Shown here one piece after another: positions 1-9,409 of a DNA stretch of 64,000 nucleotides. The notes beneath the pieces are model-generated. The model was given only the letters and a program-made list of their open reading frames with translations, made no database searches and was not told the origin of the DNA. Made by a program: the position numbers and the translations under genes. Source of the stretch: Nesterenkonia sp. F (GTDB lineage Bacteria; Actinomycetota; Actinomycetes; Actinomycetales; Micrococcaceae); contig NZ_AFRW01000122.1 in the NCBI RefSeq assembly GCF_000220985.1, forward strand, positions 1 through 64,000. The letters are read 5' to 3'. Numbering within the stretch: the first letter of the stretch is position 1; every line of letters begins with the position of its first letter.

Positions 1-351
1 ATGGATCTGGGCGACGAGCTCGCCGACGCGCTGGGCTCCGGCGCCGCCCGCACGCGGACGGCGGCCATCGTGCTGGCGGTGCTGCTGGCCGCCGCGGCGG
101 TCGCCGTCGCCGGACCGATCTCCTTCGTCGCACTGACCGCCCCGCACATCGCCCGACGGCTGACCCGCGCGCCGGGGCCGAATCTCGCCGTCTCCGCGCT
201 GGTGGGGGCGATGATCCTGGTCTCGGCCGATCTGGCCGCCCAGCAGCTGCCGTTCCTCGACGGCCTGCCCGTCGGCATCGTCACCGCCGGCGTCGGCGGC
301 GTCTATCTGGGCCATCTGCTGATCGTGGAATGGAGGAGGGCCAGTGCCTGA
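1..351 (+). CDS. FecCD-family ferric-siderophore ABC permease (3' part only)
   Basis: This is the C-terminal part of a membrane permease that imports ferric siderophores; the gene begins left of the window. The visible 116 residues carry the family signature of a hydrophobic helix followed by GPISFVALTAPHIARRL, and then the LPVGIVTAGVGG loop and last helix typical of FecCD/BtuC permeases, which are normally about 330-350 residues. The ATG at position 1 is probably internal. Its stop overlaps the GTG start of the ATPase gene by 8 bp, so the two are translated from one mRNA. The fold is clear; the siderophore is unknown. Confidence 0.85.
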   Translation: MDLGDELADALGSGAARTRTAAIVLAVLLAAAAVAVAGPISFVALTAPHIARRLTRAPGPNLAVSALVGAMILVSADLAAQQLPFLDGLPVGIVTAGVGGVYLGHLLIVEWRRASA

Positions 352-1201
352 GTTCATCGAGAGTGCGCCCCGGCGCCTCGACGGCGACGACGACCGCCCG
401 ACGGAGCCCGCCGGGGGACCGCCGGCGTCGTTGCGCGCGGCGTCGCTGACCGTCGGCTACGGCGCGCGCCCGGTCCTGGAGGATCTCAGCCTGGCGGTCC
501 CGGACGGGCGGGTGACCGCCGTCGTCGGGCCCAACGGCTGCGGCAAGTCGACGCTGCTGAAGACGCTGGCGCGGACGCTGACTCCGCGCTCCGGCGAGGT
601 GCTGCTCGACGGCACGCCGCTGACCCGCTGGAAGTCCCGGCGCATCGCCCGCCGGGTGGCGATGCTGCCGCAGTCGCCGGTGGTGCCCGACGGCGTGACG
701 GTGCGCGGGCTGGTGGCGCGCGGCCGACATCCGTACCACTCGGCGCTGCGCCAGTGGGTCGCCGGCGACGACGAGGCGATCGCCGCCGCCATGGAGGCCA
801 CCGGCATCGCGGAGTTCGCCGACTCTCCGGTCGTCGAACTCTCCGGCGGGCAGCGGCAGCGCGGCTGGATCGCGATGGTCCTGGCCCAGGACACCGAGCA
901 TGTGCTGCTCGACGAGCCCACGTCGTTCCTGGACCTCGCCCACCAGGTGGAGGTGCTGCGGCTCTGTCGCGCCATCCGCGAGCAGGGCAGGACTGTGGTC
1001 GCGGTGCTGCACGACCTCGATCAGGCCGCCCGCTGGGCCGACCACGTGGTGGTCCTCGACGGCGGCCGGATCGCCGCCGCCGGTCCGCCCGAGGAGATCA
1101 TCACCGCCGAGCTGGTGGCCGAGGTCTTCGGGCTGGCCTGCCAGATCACCCGCGACCCGCAGTCGGGCACGCCGAAGGTGGTGCCGCTGGCCGACGGGTG
1201 A
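344..1201 (+). CDS. Ferric-siderophore ABC transporter ATP-binding protein
   Basis: This is the cytoplasmic ATPase (285 aa) that powers the adjacent FecCD permease. It shows Walker A GPNGCGKST (residues 62-70), Q-loop Q110, signature LSGGQ (166-170), Walker B VLLDEP (187-192) and the switch His H223, all intact. The N-terminus has about 30 extra acidic, proline-rich residues before the ABC domain. The start is GTG 344 because GGAGGAGGG lies just upstream and the overlap with the permease stop implies coupling. It is a FepC/FecE-type protein; cobalamin or haem transport is an alternative. A second, independent siderophore system lies at 3476-7619. Confidence 0.9.
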   Translation: MPEFIESAPRRLDGDDDRPTEPAGGPPASLRAASLTVGYGARPVLEDLSLAVPDGRVTAVVGPNGCGKSTLLKTLARTLTPRSGEVLLDGTPLTRWKSRRIARRVAMLPQSPVVPDGVTVRGLVARGRHPYHSALRQWVAGDDEAIAAAMEATGIAEFADSPVVELSGGQRQRGWIAMVLAQDTEHVLLDEPTSFLDLAHQVEVLRLCRAIREQGRTVVAVLHDLDQAARWADHVVVLDGGRIAAAGPPEEIITAELVAEVFGLACQITRDPQSGTPKVVPLADG

Positions 1202-1206
1202 CATGT

Positions 1207-1220
1207 CCGGAGCGCTCCGG
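1207..1220 (+). terminator. Palindrome after siderophore ABC operon, possible terminator
   Basis: A perfect 14-bp palindrome, CCGGAGCGCTCCGG, begins 5 bp after the ATPase stop codon. It can form a short hairpin but has no T tract, so factor-independent termination is uncertain. Confidence 0.35.
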
Positions 1221-1279
1221 CCAGGAGGAGGGAGTCGGCTCGGCCGGCGCCTACCTGGAGTGCAGTACGTGATCTTCGC

Positions 1280-1299
1280 CACACAAATCGATTGATGTG
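1280..1299. promoter_or_regulatory. Palindromic operator candidate upstream of pckG
   Basis: The 20-bp site CACACAAATCGATTGATGTG fits CACA-NN-AATCGATT-NN-TGTG and is symmetrical apart from the two N positions in each half. It is AT-rich compared with its surroundings. It lies about 60-75 bp upstream of the probable pckG transcription start, a position suited to an activator. The regulator is unknown. Confidence 0.4.
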
Positions 1300-1343
1300 C
1301 TGTCACGCGGCATCACCCGCTGAAGCGGAGGGGCGCGGAGCAT

Positions 1344-1349
1344 TACAGT
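1344..1349 (+). promoter_or_regulatory. Probable -10 box of pckG
   Basis: TACAGT matches the TANNNT pattern seen before many genes in this window. A start near 1356 would give a leader of about 140 nt before pckG. No convincing -35 box is visible. Confidence 0.4.
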
Positions 1350-1496
1350 ATGAGCACCTGCTGGATCACAGATGTGGGGCTCGGCGGACACGACGGCGTG
1401 TCCGGCGGGCGGCTCCGACTCACCGGCGAGACGGAGAGGGTCCGCCCTGCATCGCGGTGATCGAGCGGCGCCCGCAGAACCCGACGGAGGGAAACA

Positions 1497-3344
1497 ATGG
1501 TCGCCACCGTTGCAATGACGCCCGGTGCTGACATCGTCGCGGAGTCACCGACGACGCACACAGCCCTGAACGAATTCGTCAGCCAGATCGCGGAGCTGAC
1601 GACCCCCGACCGCATCCACTGGGTGGACGGCGGGGAGGCCGAGAATCGACGGCTCACCGACGAGCTCGTCGCCGCCGGCACCCTGACCCGGCTCACCAGT
1701 CCGGAGTTCCCGAACTCCTACGCCGCCTTCTCCGACCCCTCCGACGTCGCCCGCGTGGAGGAGTGCACCTTCATCTGCTCCGAGCGCGAGGAGGACGCCG
1801 GCTTCACCAACAACTGGCGCGACCCTGAGGAGATGCGCCGGACGCTGAGCGGCCTGTTCTCCGGATCGATGGCCGGGCGGACGATGTACGTCATCCCCTT
1901 CGTCATGGGTCCGCTGGACGCCGCGGATCCGAAGTTCGGCGTCGAGATCACCGACTCCGCCTACGTGGTGGTCTCGATGCGCATCATGACGCGCATCGGC
2001 GCGCGGCCGCTGGCGCGGATGCAGGAGCTCGACGCCGAGTTCGTCCCTGCCGTGCACTCGGTCGGGGCCCCGCTGGCCCCGGGCGAGGAGGACGTCGCCT
2101 GGCCGTGCCACGATGACAAGCACATCGTCCACTTCCCGGAGACTCGCGAGATCTGGTCCTTCGGCTCCGGCTACGGCGGCAACGCGCTGCTGGGCAAGAA
2201 GTGCTTCGCGCTGCGCATCGCCTCGGTGATGGGGCGCGACGAGGGCTGGCTGGCCGAGCATATGCTCATCCTCAAGCTCACCAGTCCCGAGGGGCGCACG
2301 CACTACATCTCCGGCGCCTTCCCCTCAGCCTGCGGCAAGACCAACCTGGCGCTGATCGATCCGACGCTGGACGGCTGGACCGCCGAGACCCTCGGCGACG
2401 ACATCACCTGGATCCGCCCCGGCGACGACGGCGAGCTGCGCGCGATCAATCCCGAGACCGGATACTTCGGCGTCGCCCCGGGCACCGGCTGGCACACCAA
2501 CGCCAATGCCATGCGGGCGATCGCGAAGGGCAACTCCATCTTCACCAACTGCGCGCTGACCGACGACGGCGGCGTCTGGTGGGAGGGTCTGACCCAGGAA
2601 CCGCCGGCGCATCTGATCGATTGGAAGGGCGAGGACTGGACGCCCGACGCCGATCGGCCGGCCGCGCACCCGAACGCGCGGTTCTGCACGCCGATCGAGC
2701 AGACCGACATGCTGGCCGAGGAGTTCCACGCCCCGGAGGGGGTGACGCTGGACGCGATCCTCTTCGGCGGCCGGCGCAAGACCACGATCCCGCTGGTCAC
2801 CGAGGCCCGCGACTGGACCCACGGCATCTTCTTCGGCGCGACGCTGTCCTCGGAGACCACCGCCGCCGCGGCCGGCGAGATCGGCCGCGTGCGGCGCGAC
2901 CCGATGGCGATGCTGCCGTTCATCGGCTACGACGCCGGCGACTACCTGAAGCACTGGATCGAGGTCTCCGGCACCGCCGACCCGGAGAAGCTGCCCGGGA
3001 TCTTCCTGGTCAACTGGTTCCGTCGCGGCCGGGACGGAAAGATCGCCTGGCCGGGCTTCGCGGAGAACACGCGCGTGCTGACCTGGATCATCGCGCGGCT
3101 CGAGGGTCGTGCCGAGGCGCGGGAGACGCCGATCGGGCTCACTCCGACCCCGGAGTCGCTCCAGCTCGAGGGTCTGGACATCTCCGACGAGGCCCTCGAG
3201 GACTCGCTGCGCGTCGACCCCGACGAGTGGAGGGCCGAGCTCGACGACATCGAGGCCTGGTTCGACCGCTTCGGCGACTCGATGCCGCAGCCGATCCTCG
3301 ACGAGCTGGACCAGCTGCGCCGTCGCGTGGAGGCGGCCGGCTGA
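1497..3344 (+). CDS. pckG: Phosphoenolpyruvate carboxykinase (GTP)
   Basis: It converts oxaloacetate plus GTP to phosphoenolpyruvate, GDP and CO2, the first committed step of gluconeogenesis, in the cytoplasm. The 615-aa length is normal for the GTP-dependent family. The nucleotide-binding P-loop FPSACGKTN is present, with the reactive cysteine at about residue 279, as are [15 protein letters not shown] and the TLGDDITWI metal/substrate region. The ATG at 1497 follows GGAGGG by five bases. The gene is monocistronic, with a 295-bp upstream region holding a palindrome and a -10 box and a hairpin behind it. Assignment is very secure. Confidence 0.98.
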   Translation: MVATVAMTPGADIVAESPTTHTALNEFVSQIAELTTPDRIHWVDGGEAENRRLTDELVAAGTLTRLTSPEFPNSYAAFSDPSDVARVEECTFICSEREEDAGFTNNWRDPEEMRRTLSGLFSGSMAGRTMYVIPFVMGPLDAADPKFGVEITDSAYVVVSMRIMTRIGARPLARMQELDAEFVPAVHSVGAPLAPGEEDVAWPCHDDKHIVHFPETREIWSFGSGYGGNALLGKKCFALRIASVMGRDEGWLAEHMLILKLTSPEGRTHYISGAFPSACGKTNLALIDPTLDGWTAETLGDDITWIRPGDDGELRAINPETGYFGVAPGTGWHTNANAMRAIAKGNSIFTNCALTDDGGVWWEGLTQEPPAHLIDWKGEDWTPDADRPAAHPNARFCTPIEQTDMLAEEFHAPEGVTLDAILFGGRRKTTIPLVTEARDWTHGIFFGATLSSETTAAAAGEIGRVRRDPMAMLPFIGYDAGDYLKHWIEVSGTADPEKLPGIFLVNWFRRGRDGKIAWPGFAENTRVLTWIIARLEGRAEARETPIGLTPTPESLQLEGLDISDEALEDSLRVDPDEWRAELDDIEAWFDRFGDSMPQPILDELDQLRRRVEAAG

Positions 3345-3387
3345 TCCGGACGTCCCCAGCCCTCTCGGCGGTTCCGTCGGAGCGGCG

Positions 3388-3421
3388 GTCGGCCCCCGTC
3401 GCCCGAGCGGCGGGGGCCGAC
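3388..3421 (+). terminator. Hairpin terminator after pckG
   Basis: GTCGGCCCCCG (3388-3398) pairs perfectly with CGGGGGCCGAC (3411-3421) across a 12-nt loop, 43 bp after the pckG stop. There is no T run. Confidence 0.6.
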
Positions 3422-3430
3422 TGGCGTCCG

Positions 3431-3469
3431 AGGCAAGGTGAGGCGCGCCTGCCTTTTATTAGGTAAGAT
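3431..3469 (+). promoter_or_regulatory. Promoter with iron-box-like sequence before siderophore operon
   Basis: AAGGTGAGGCGCGCCTGC (from 3435) and TTAGGTAAG (3459-3467) resemble half-sites of the DtxR/IdeR iron box (TTAGGTTAG and its complement). TAAGAT (3464-3469) is a -10 box placed 6 nt before the GTG start at 3476, so the mRNA is probably leaderless and the second half-site overlaps the -10. Matches are partial, so iron control is inferred from the match together with the genes it precedes. Confidence 0.45.
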
Positions 3470-3475
3470 GCCCGT

Positions 3476-4354
3476 GTGCGAAATTCATCGGATCAGGCTC
3501 GAAACACTCCGCTCCGCGGCCGCGGCGTCTCGGTGGCCTACGGCGCCCGTCGCGTGGTGCACGACGTCGACGTCGCGCTGCGCCCCGGCGGCGTCACCGC
3601 GCTGATCGGCCCCAACGGCAGCGGCAAGACCACGCTGCTGCGCGGGCTCTGCCGGCTGTCCGACGCCGAGGGGGAGATCAGCCTCGACGACGTCGACGCC
3701 GCCTCCTACTCGCCGCGCGCCTTCGCCCGGCGGCTCACCGTCCTGGCCCAGCAGCGCCCGACGCCGACCGGACTGACCGTCGCCGACGTCGTCGGCTTTG
3801 GCCGCCATCCGCACCGCCGGCGCCTCTCCCGCGTCGACCCCGGCGGGACCGAGGCCGTCGAGCGCGCCATGGCGCTGGCCGGCCTGGAGGAGCTGGCGCA
3901 CCAGCCGGTCGCCGAGCTCTCCGGCGGCCAGCTGCAGCGCGTCTGGCTGGCGGCCTGCCTGGCCCAGCAGACCGACGTGCTGCTGCTGGACGAGCCGACC
4001 ACCTTCCTGGATCTGAAGCACCAGATGAGCCTGCTGGACCTCATCCGCGACCTCGCCGATGACCATGGGCTGACCATCGGGGTGGTCCTCCACGACCTCG
4101 AGCAGGCCGCAGACATCGCCGACCACGTCGTGCTGCTCTCCGAGGGCGAGGTGGTCGCCTCCGGGGAACCGGCGGAGGTGATGACCTCCGAACGGCTCAG
4201 CCGCGTCTACGACGTGCCGGTCGACGTCGTCGAGATGCCCGACGGGGCGCTGACGGTGCGTGCCCGCCGCACCGGTCGCCGCGCCGGCGCCGCGGCGGCC
4301 CACGCTGACGTCGCCCGCGTCGCCGGCCAGGATGCGCTCGCCGTGCCCGCCTGA
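3476..4354 (+). CDS. Ferric-siderophore ABC transporter ATP-binding protein
   Basis: This 292-aa ATPase is the first gene of a complete siderophore uptake operon. Walker A GPNGSGKTT lies at about 45-53, signature LSGGQ at 148-152, Walker B LLLDEP at about 169-174 and the switch His at 206. The tail after residue about 265 is Arg/Ala-rich and not part of the ABC fold. The GTG start has no Shine-Dalgarno sequence and sits 6 nt after a TAAGAT -10 box, as expected for a leaderless transcript. The lipoprotein gene follows after 80 bp. It is a paralogue of the ATPase at 344-1201. Confidence 0.9.
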   Translation: MRNSSDQARNTPLRGRGVSVAYGARRVVHDVDVALRPGGVTALIGPNGSGKTTLLRGLCRLSDAEGEISLDDVDAASYSPRAFARRLTVLAQQRPTPTGLTVADVVGFGRHPHRRRLSRVDPGGTEAVERAMALAGLEELAHQPVAELSGGQLQRVWLAACLAQQTDVLLLDEPTTFLDLKHQMSLLDLIRDLADDHGLTIGVVLHDLEQAADIADHVVLLSEGEVVASGEPAEVMTSERLSRVYDVPVDVVEMPDGALTVRARRTGRRAGAAAAHADVARVAGQDALAVPA

Positions 4355-4434
4355 TCCGCTCCACCTCCCTCCGTTCCACCTCCGCGGGCCGGCACCAGGC
4401 CCGTCCGTCCATCCCCGACAGAAGGAATCCCTCG

Positions 4435-5472
4435 ATGCCCTCCACCGTCCTCCGCTCCGCCGCGCCGGTCCGGCTGCTCTCGCTGGCCGCCGTCGGCGCC
4501 CTGTCGCTGACCGCCTGCGGCACCACCGACGTCGGCGGCTCCGACGAGGAGTCCTCCGGCGACGCCGGCCCCATCACCGTCACCGACCACGCCGGCGAGG
4601 AGGTCACCCTCGAGGAGCCCGCCGACCGCGTGGTCACCCTCGAGTGGGCGCAGACCGAGGACGTCGCGACGCTCGGCGGCGAGCAGGTGGGCATCGCCGA
4701 CGCCGAGACCTTCGCGCAGTGGAACTCCGCCGTGGAGCTGCCCGAGGACGCCGTCGACGTCGGCTCCCGCCAGGAGCCCAGCCTGGAGGCGATCGGCCAG
4801 GCGAACCCGGACCTGATCCTGGGCTCGGCGAACTCGGTGCCGCAGGACCAGATCGAGGACCTCGAGGAGATCGCCCCGGTGGTCCTGCTGACCTCCGCGG
4901 ACACCTCCGATCCGCTGGGCACGATGGAGGAGAACTTCCGCATCATCGCCGAGCTGCTCGGAGCCGAGGAGCAGGCCGACGAGGTCTGGGGCGAGTACGA
5001 GCAGACGCTGGAGGACGCCCGGTCCACGCTGACCGAGGCCGGCGCCGAGGGGACCCCGTTCACCGTCTCCTACGCCAGTGTGGAGGGCAACACCGCCACC
5101 TTCCGCATGCACGGCTCGGGCGCGCAGGTCCAGGCCCTCGGCGAGGAGATCGGGCTGACCACCGCCTGGGAGGAGGCCGGCGACGAGATCTGGGGCATCA
5201 GCGAGTCCGACGTCGAGGGGCTCAGCGCGCTGCCGGAGGACACGGTGTTCTACCGCTGGCTCGGCACCGAGGAGTCGGACGATGCGCTGGAATCGCTGGA
5301 GGACAACAGCGCCTGGACCTCGCTGGGCTTCGTCGAGCATGACGCCGTCGAGCAGCTGCGCGGCATGTGGGTCTACGGCGGGCCGGCCTCCTCGCAGCAG
5401 ATCGTCGAGCACCTGGCCGAGACCGCCGCGGCGCACGCTGAGGAGAACGCTGAGGAGAACGCCGGCGCATGA
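4435..5472 (+). CDS. Ferric-siderophore ABC transporter substrate-binding lipoprotein
   Basis: This is an extracytoplasmic lipid-anchored receptor that hands ferric siderophore to the permease. The signal peptide ends in lipobox LTAC (residues 25-28), giving a lipid-modified Cys28. The mature part has an acidic linker and then a FepB/FatB-like periplasmic-binding fold (345 aa in all), with the usual phrases VTDHAGEEVTLEEPADRVV and EAIGQANPDLIL. The ATG 4435 follows GAAGGA. The last 15 residues contain a short Ala-Glu-Glu-Asn repeat. The stop overlaps the permease start as ATGA. Ligand specificity cannot be read from the sequence. Confidence 0.9.
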   Translation: MPSTVLRSAAPVRLLSLAAVGALSLTACGTTDVGGSDEESSGDAGPITVTDHAGEEVTLEEPADRVVTLEWAQTEDVATLGGEQVGIADAETFAQWNSAVELPEDAVDVGSRQEPSLEAIGQANPDLILGSANSVPQDQIEDLEEIAPVVLLTSADTSDPLGTMEENFRIIAELLGAEEQADEVWGEYEQTLEDARSTLTEAGAEGTPFTVSYASVEGNTATFRMHGSGAQVQALGEEIGLTTAWEEAGDEIWGISESDVEGLSALPEDTVFYRWLGTEESDDALESLEDNSAWTSLGFVEHDAVEQLRGMWVYGGPASSQQIVEHLAETAAAHAEENAEENAGA

Positions 5473-7619
5473 GCCTGCCCGGCACCGGCACGGCGTCGTC
5501 TCCTGTCCTCGACGACGACGGGGCTGACGCCCCGCCGCGCCGCGACGCTCCGGCGCGGGCCCGGGCGGCGGCGACGGCCGCACTGGTCCTCGGCGCCGCC
5601 GTGCTGGTCGTGCTGGCCGCCGTGCACCTGACCCAGGGGACCTCCGCGGCGACGCCGGCCCAGCTGCTCTCCGCGGTCTTCTCCGATCCCGCGGCCGCCG
5701 AGGACCCCACTCGGCAGCTGCTGCGCGGCATCGCGCTGGACTCGCGGCTGCCCCGACTGGTCGGCGGGCTGGTCGTCGGCGCGGCCCTGGGCGCGGCCGG
5801 CTGCGCGCTGCAGGCGATGACCCGCAACCCGCTGGCCTCGCCGGACACGTTGGCCGTCAACGCCGGCGCCCATCTGGCGCTCACCGTCGCGGCGGCCTTC
5901 GGGCTCTCGCTGCCGATGCTCAGCTCCGCGGCGCTGGCCTTCCTCGGCGGACTGGCCGCCGCCGGGGCGGTGCTGCTGCTCGCCGGCTTCTCCGAGCAGG
6001 CCCCGATCCGCCTGGTGCTGGCCGGCACCGTCGTCGCACTGGGGATGAGCTCGGTGACCGCGGCGCTGATGATGCTCTACTCCCAGTCCACCCAGGGGCT
6101 CTTCCTCTGGGGCGCGGGGACGCTGAATCTGGCCGGCATGGACGGGCTGCTGCCGCTGCTGCCGGTCATCGGAGTCGCGACGCTGGGTCTGCTGCTCCTG
6201 TCGCGCAGCACCGACATGCTCGGTCTGGGCTCCGACGCCGCGCAGAGCCTGGGCGTGCGCGTCGCACGGCTGCGGGCGCTGCTGCTGGTGCTCTCGGTGG
6301 TGCTGGCGGCCGCGGCCGTGACCATGGTGGGCCCGCTGGGCTTCGTGGGACTCTGCGCCCCGGCGATCGTCCGGCTGCTGGCCGGCCGGCTCGCTCGGTT
6401 CGGCCGCTTCACCTGGGCCGTGGTCGGCTCCGCGCTGCTCGGCGCGCTCATCGTGCTCGCCGCCGACGTCGGCGTCCGGGCGCTGGCGGACTGGGCGGGG
6501 GAGGGCACCCTGGGAGTGTCCATCCCCACCGGCGTGGTGACCTCGCTGCTCGGCGCGGTCTTCCTCATCGTGCTCGCCCTGCGCATGCCGTCGACCGGCG
6601 GCGGGCAGGAGATCAGCGCCATCGCGCTGCCCACCGGCGTGGGGCTGCGGCGCCGAGTGCTGATGCTCGTCTCCGCCGCGGCCCTGGTGATCGTGCTCGC
6701 CGGCGCCGGGATGCTGCTGGGGGACTGGTGGTTGAGACTCGGCGATCTGCAGCTGTGGCTCTCCGGAGAGGCCGCCCGGGCCATCGAGCTCTCGCTGGAC
6801 TTCCGCGCGCCCCGCGTGGGCGCGGCGCTGCTGGCCGGCGGGGCGCTGGCCCTGGCCGGCGCGCTGGTGCAGACGGTCACGCGCAACCCGCTGGCCGAGC
6901 CCGGGATCCTCGGCGTGGCCGCTTCCGGCGGCGCCGGCGCGGTGCTGGCGCTGATCGTCCTCGGCACCGGGACCTGGTCGATGTCGGCCGGGGCGACGGC
7001 CGGCTCGCTGGCCGCCGGGGCGGTGGTCTTCCTGCTCGCCGGCCGGCGGCGCAGCTCTCCGCAGCAGGTCGTCCTCGTCGGCATCGGGCTGATGACCGCC
7101 GCGCAGGCGCTCACCCAGCTGATGATCTCCTCGGCGATGCCGCATCAGCAGGCGATGGCCATCGCCTTCCTGGGCGGATCGACCTTCGGGGCCGGCGGCG
7201 ACGATCTGGTGCCGATCCTGGTGATGCTGCTCGCCGCGGTGCCGGTGGTCTGGCTGCTGCGCCGGGACCTGGACCTGATCTCGCTGGACGACCACACTCC
7301 GCAGGTGCTCGGCGTGCGCACCGCCCGGGTGCGCTCGACGGCGCTGCTGCTGGCGGTGCTGCTCTCGGCGACGGCGGTGATCGGCGTCGGGGTGATCAGC
7401 TTCGTCGGGCTGGCCGCCCCGCATATGGCGCGGATGCTCGTGGGCCGCGACCACCGGTGGTTCGTCCCGCTGTCGGTGCTGCTCGGAGCGGCGCTGGTCT
7501 CGCTCTCGGACACCTTCGGACGTACGGTCATCGCGCCCGACCAGCTGCCGGCCGGACTGGTGGTCGCCGTCCTCGGCCCGCCGTATCTGCTCTGGCTGCT
7601 GCGCCGTCGCACTCCGTGA
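5469..7619 (+). CDS. Fused double FecCD permease for ferric siderophore (FhuB-like)
   Basis: At 716 aa this is twice the length of a normal FecCD permease and contains two complete copies, about residues 30-355 and 385-710. The GPLGFVGLCAP motif in the first half corresponds to VISFVGLAAPHMARML in the second. TRNPLASPDTLAVNAG in the first half corresponds to TRNPLAEPGILGVAAS in the second. A single chain therefore supplies both membrane halves of the importer, as in FhuB. Start ATG 5469 overlaps the lipoprotein stop (ATGA), indicating coupled translation. It converges with the MFS gene, only 16 bp away. Confidence 0.92.
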   Translation: MSLPGTGTASSPVLDDDGADAPPRRDAPARARAAATAALVLGAAVLVVLAAVHLTQGTSAATPAQLLSAVFSDPAAAEDPTRQLLRGIALDSRLPRLVGGLVVGAALGAAGCALQAMTRNPLASPDTLAVNAGAHLALTVAAAFGLSLPMLSSAALAFLGGLAAAGAVLLLAGFSEQAPIRLVLAGTVVALGMSSVTAALMMLYSQSTQGLFLWGAGTLNLAGMDGLLPLLPVIGVATLGLLLLSRSTDMLGLGSDAAQSLGVRVARLRALLLVLSVVLAAAAVTMVGPLGFVGLCAPAIVRLLAGRLARFGRFTWAVVGSALLGALIVLAADVGVRALADWAGEGTLGVSIPTGVVTSLLGAVFLIVLALRMPSTGGGQEISAIALPTGVGLRRRVLMLVSAAALVIVLAGAGMLLGDWWLRLGDLQLWLSGEAARAIELSLDFRAPRVGAALLAGGALALAGALVQTVTRNPLAEPGILGVAASGGAGAVLALIVLGTGTWSMSAGATAGSLAAGAVVFLLAGRRRSSPQQVVLVGIGLMTAAQALTQLMISSAMPHQQAMAIAFLGGSTFGAGGDDLVPILVMLLAAVPVVWLLRRDLDLISLDDHTPQVLGVRTARVRSTALLLAVLLSATAVIGVGVISFVGLAAPHMARMLVGRDHRWFVPLSVLLGAALVSLSDTFGRTVIAPDQLPAGLVVAVLGPPYLLWLLRRRTP

Positions 7620-7635
7620 GCGCCCGACCGCGTGC

Positions 7636-9178
7636 TCAGCTGAAGAGCTTCAGGGCGCTGCCCGCAGTCTGCAGCACGCCGTAGACCAGCGGCAGACCGA
7701 CGATCGTCCAGGGCAGCCAGAGCGGCACCGGCGGGGCGCCGGCGGGCGTGACGGTCGGTGCCGTCGGCCGGCCCGCCTGTCCGGTCGGCGCCGCCGTCGT
7801 GGGGTGCTCCGTCGGGTCGACGTGGTGGCGCGTGTGCACCGCGCGGACCAGCAGATTCGCCAGCAGTCCGACGACGAGCAGGCCGACCATGGCGAACAGC
7901 GCCGGGCGATAGTCGGCGGCGACGAGGTTCCCCCGGTTCGCCGCGGGCGTCGAGGAAGCTGTTGATGATCAGCGGGCCGACGACGCCGGCGGCGGACCAG
8001 GCGGTGAGCAGCCGGCCGTGGATCGCCCCGACCTCCAGCGTGCCGAAGAGATCGCGCAGGTAGGCGGGGATCGTGGCGAAGCCGCCGCCGTAGAAGCTGA
8101 TGATGACTCCGGCCAGCACCACGAACAGGATCACCGAGAGCTGACCCTGGGCGGCGAGGAGCGTGTAGAGCAGCACGCCGCCGCCCAGATAGATGAGGTA
8201 GGTGACCTTGCGTCCGACGACGTCGGAGGTCGAGGACCATACGAAGCGTCCGAGCATGTTCATCAGGCTCAGCAGGCCCACGAACCCGGCCGCGGCGGCC
8301 GCGGAGATCGCGGTGGTTCCGTCGGCGCGGAAGAAGTCCCGGATCATCGGCGAGGCCTGCTCCAGGATGCCGATGCCGGCGGTGACGTTGCAGAACAGCA
8401 GGATCCACAGCAGCCAGAACTGCGGGGTGCGCACGGCGGTGTTCGCGCGGACGTCGCCGTCGGTGACCAGAGCGCGCGCCGAGGAGCGGGAGGGGTCGTG
8501 ACCGGCCGGCGCCCAGCCCGGCGCCGGCACGCGGACCAGCCAGGCGCCGAAGAGCATGACGGCCAGATACACCGCCCCGAGAGTCAGGAAGAGGCCTCCG
8601 ACGGCCGAGCCCGAGTACGTGGCGGCGTCGGCCGGGGCCGTGTCGTAGAGGTCCAGCAGGGCCGAGGAGAGCGGGCCGGCGATCATCGCGCCGCCGCCGA
8701 AGCCCATGATCGCCATCCCGGTGGCCAGACCGGGGCGGTCGGGGAACCACTTCATCAGCGTGGAGACCGGCGAGATGTAGCCGATGCCCAGGCCGACGCC
8801 GCCGATCACCCCGTAGCCCAGGTAGACCAGCCACAGCTGGGAGGTGTAGATCCCGGCCGCACCGACGAAGAAGCCGGTCGCCCAGCAGACGGCGGCGACC
8901 AGCATCGCCCGGCGCGGGCCGTTGCGATCCACCCAGGTGCCGAACAGCGCCGCCGAGAGGCCGAGCACGACGATCGCGATCGAGAAGATCACGCCGACGG
9001 CGGTCAGGCTGGTGTCGAAGTGGGCCACCAGGGCGGTCTTGTAGACGCTGGTCGCATAGACCTGGCCGATGCACAGATGGATGGCCAGCGCCGCGGGCGG
9101 GATCAGCCAGCGGTTGAACCCCGGTTCGGCAGTGATGCGCTGCAGCGGCGCGGACCGTTCGGCCAGACCCACGGACAT
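7636..9178 (-). pseudogene. OFA-type MFS transporter, single-base frameshift
   Basis: This reads as a 12-helix major facilitator of the oxalate/formate antiporter family: IGQVYATSVYKTALVAHF in the first helix, then WVDRNGPRR in the loop. The frame is open from ATG 9178 to about 7935 and then runs into unrelated sequence. The expected C-terminus (PALFAMVGLLVVGLLANLLV) continues in another frame down to the stop at 7636. The switch falls in a run of five C on the plus strand (7930-7934). Removing one C gives a continuous frame of about 513 residues, the usual size. This is either a real pseudogene, a phase-variable tract, or an assembly error. Confidence 0.8.
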
Positions 9179-9195
9179 GAGACCCCCCTGACGAT

Positions 9196-9253
9196 GTGTG
9201 GTGCGCCACACGGACTGGGCGCGATATTACGCTGACGCACGAGGAGCTGTCGA
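9196..9253 (-). promoter_or_regulatory. Promoter and palindromic operator of the MFS gene
   Basis: On the minus strand TCGACA (9253-9248, five of six matches to TTGACA) is followed by an 18-bp spacer and TAATAT (9229-9224). A palindrome GTGTGG-TGCG-CCACAC (9196-9211) sits just after the expected start point near 9217, where a bound repressor would block the polymerase. Confidence 0.6.
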
Positions 9254-9409
9254 TCAGCCGGCGAGGCGGGCGGGAGGACGGGCTCCCGGACGAGGCGCGG
9301 CCGGGAGCCGTTGCTCCGGCACGGATTCGCCGCCGAGACTGACGACGAGTGCCGCGCCGAGGGTCGCGGCCTGGGCATGCTCGCACCGCCGCAGAGAGGG
9401 AGAAGAACG

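Noticed and set aside
5373-7454. A 693-codon minus-strand frame rich in Gln, His and Arg
   Set aside because: It is antisense to the fused siderophore permease; low complexity and no start signal.
9196-9211. A GlxR/CRP site before the MFS gene
   Set aside because: The site is TGTG-N6-CACA, whereas the CRP-type consensus is TGTGA-N6-TCACA with two more bases between the arms; kept only as a generic operator.
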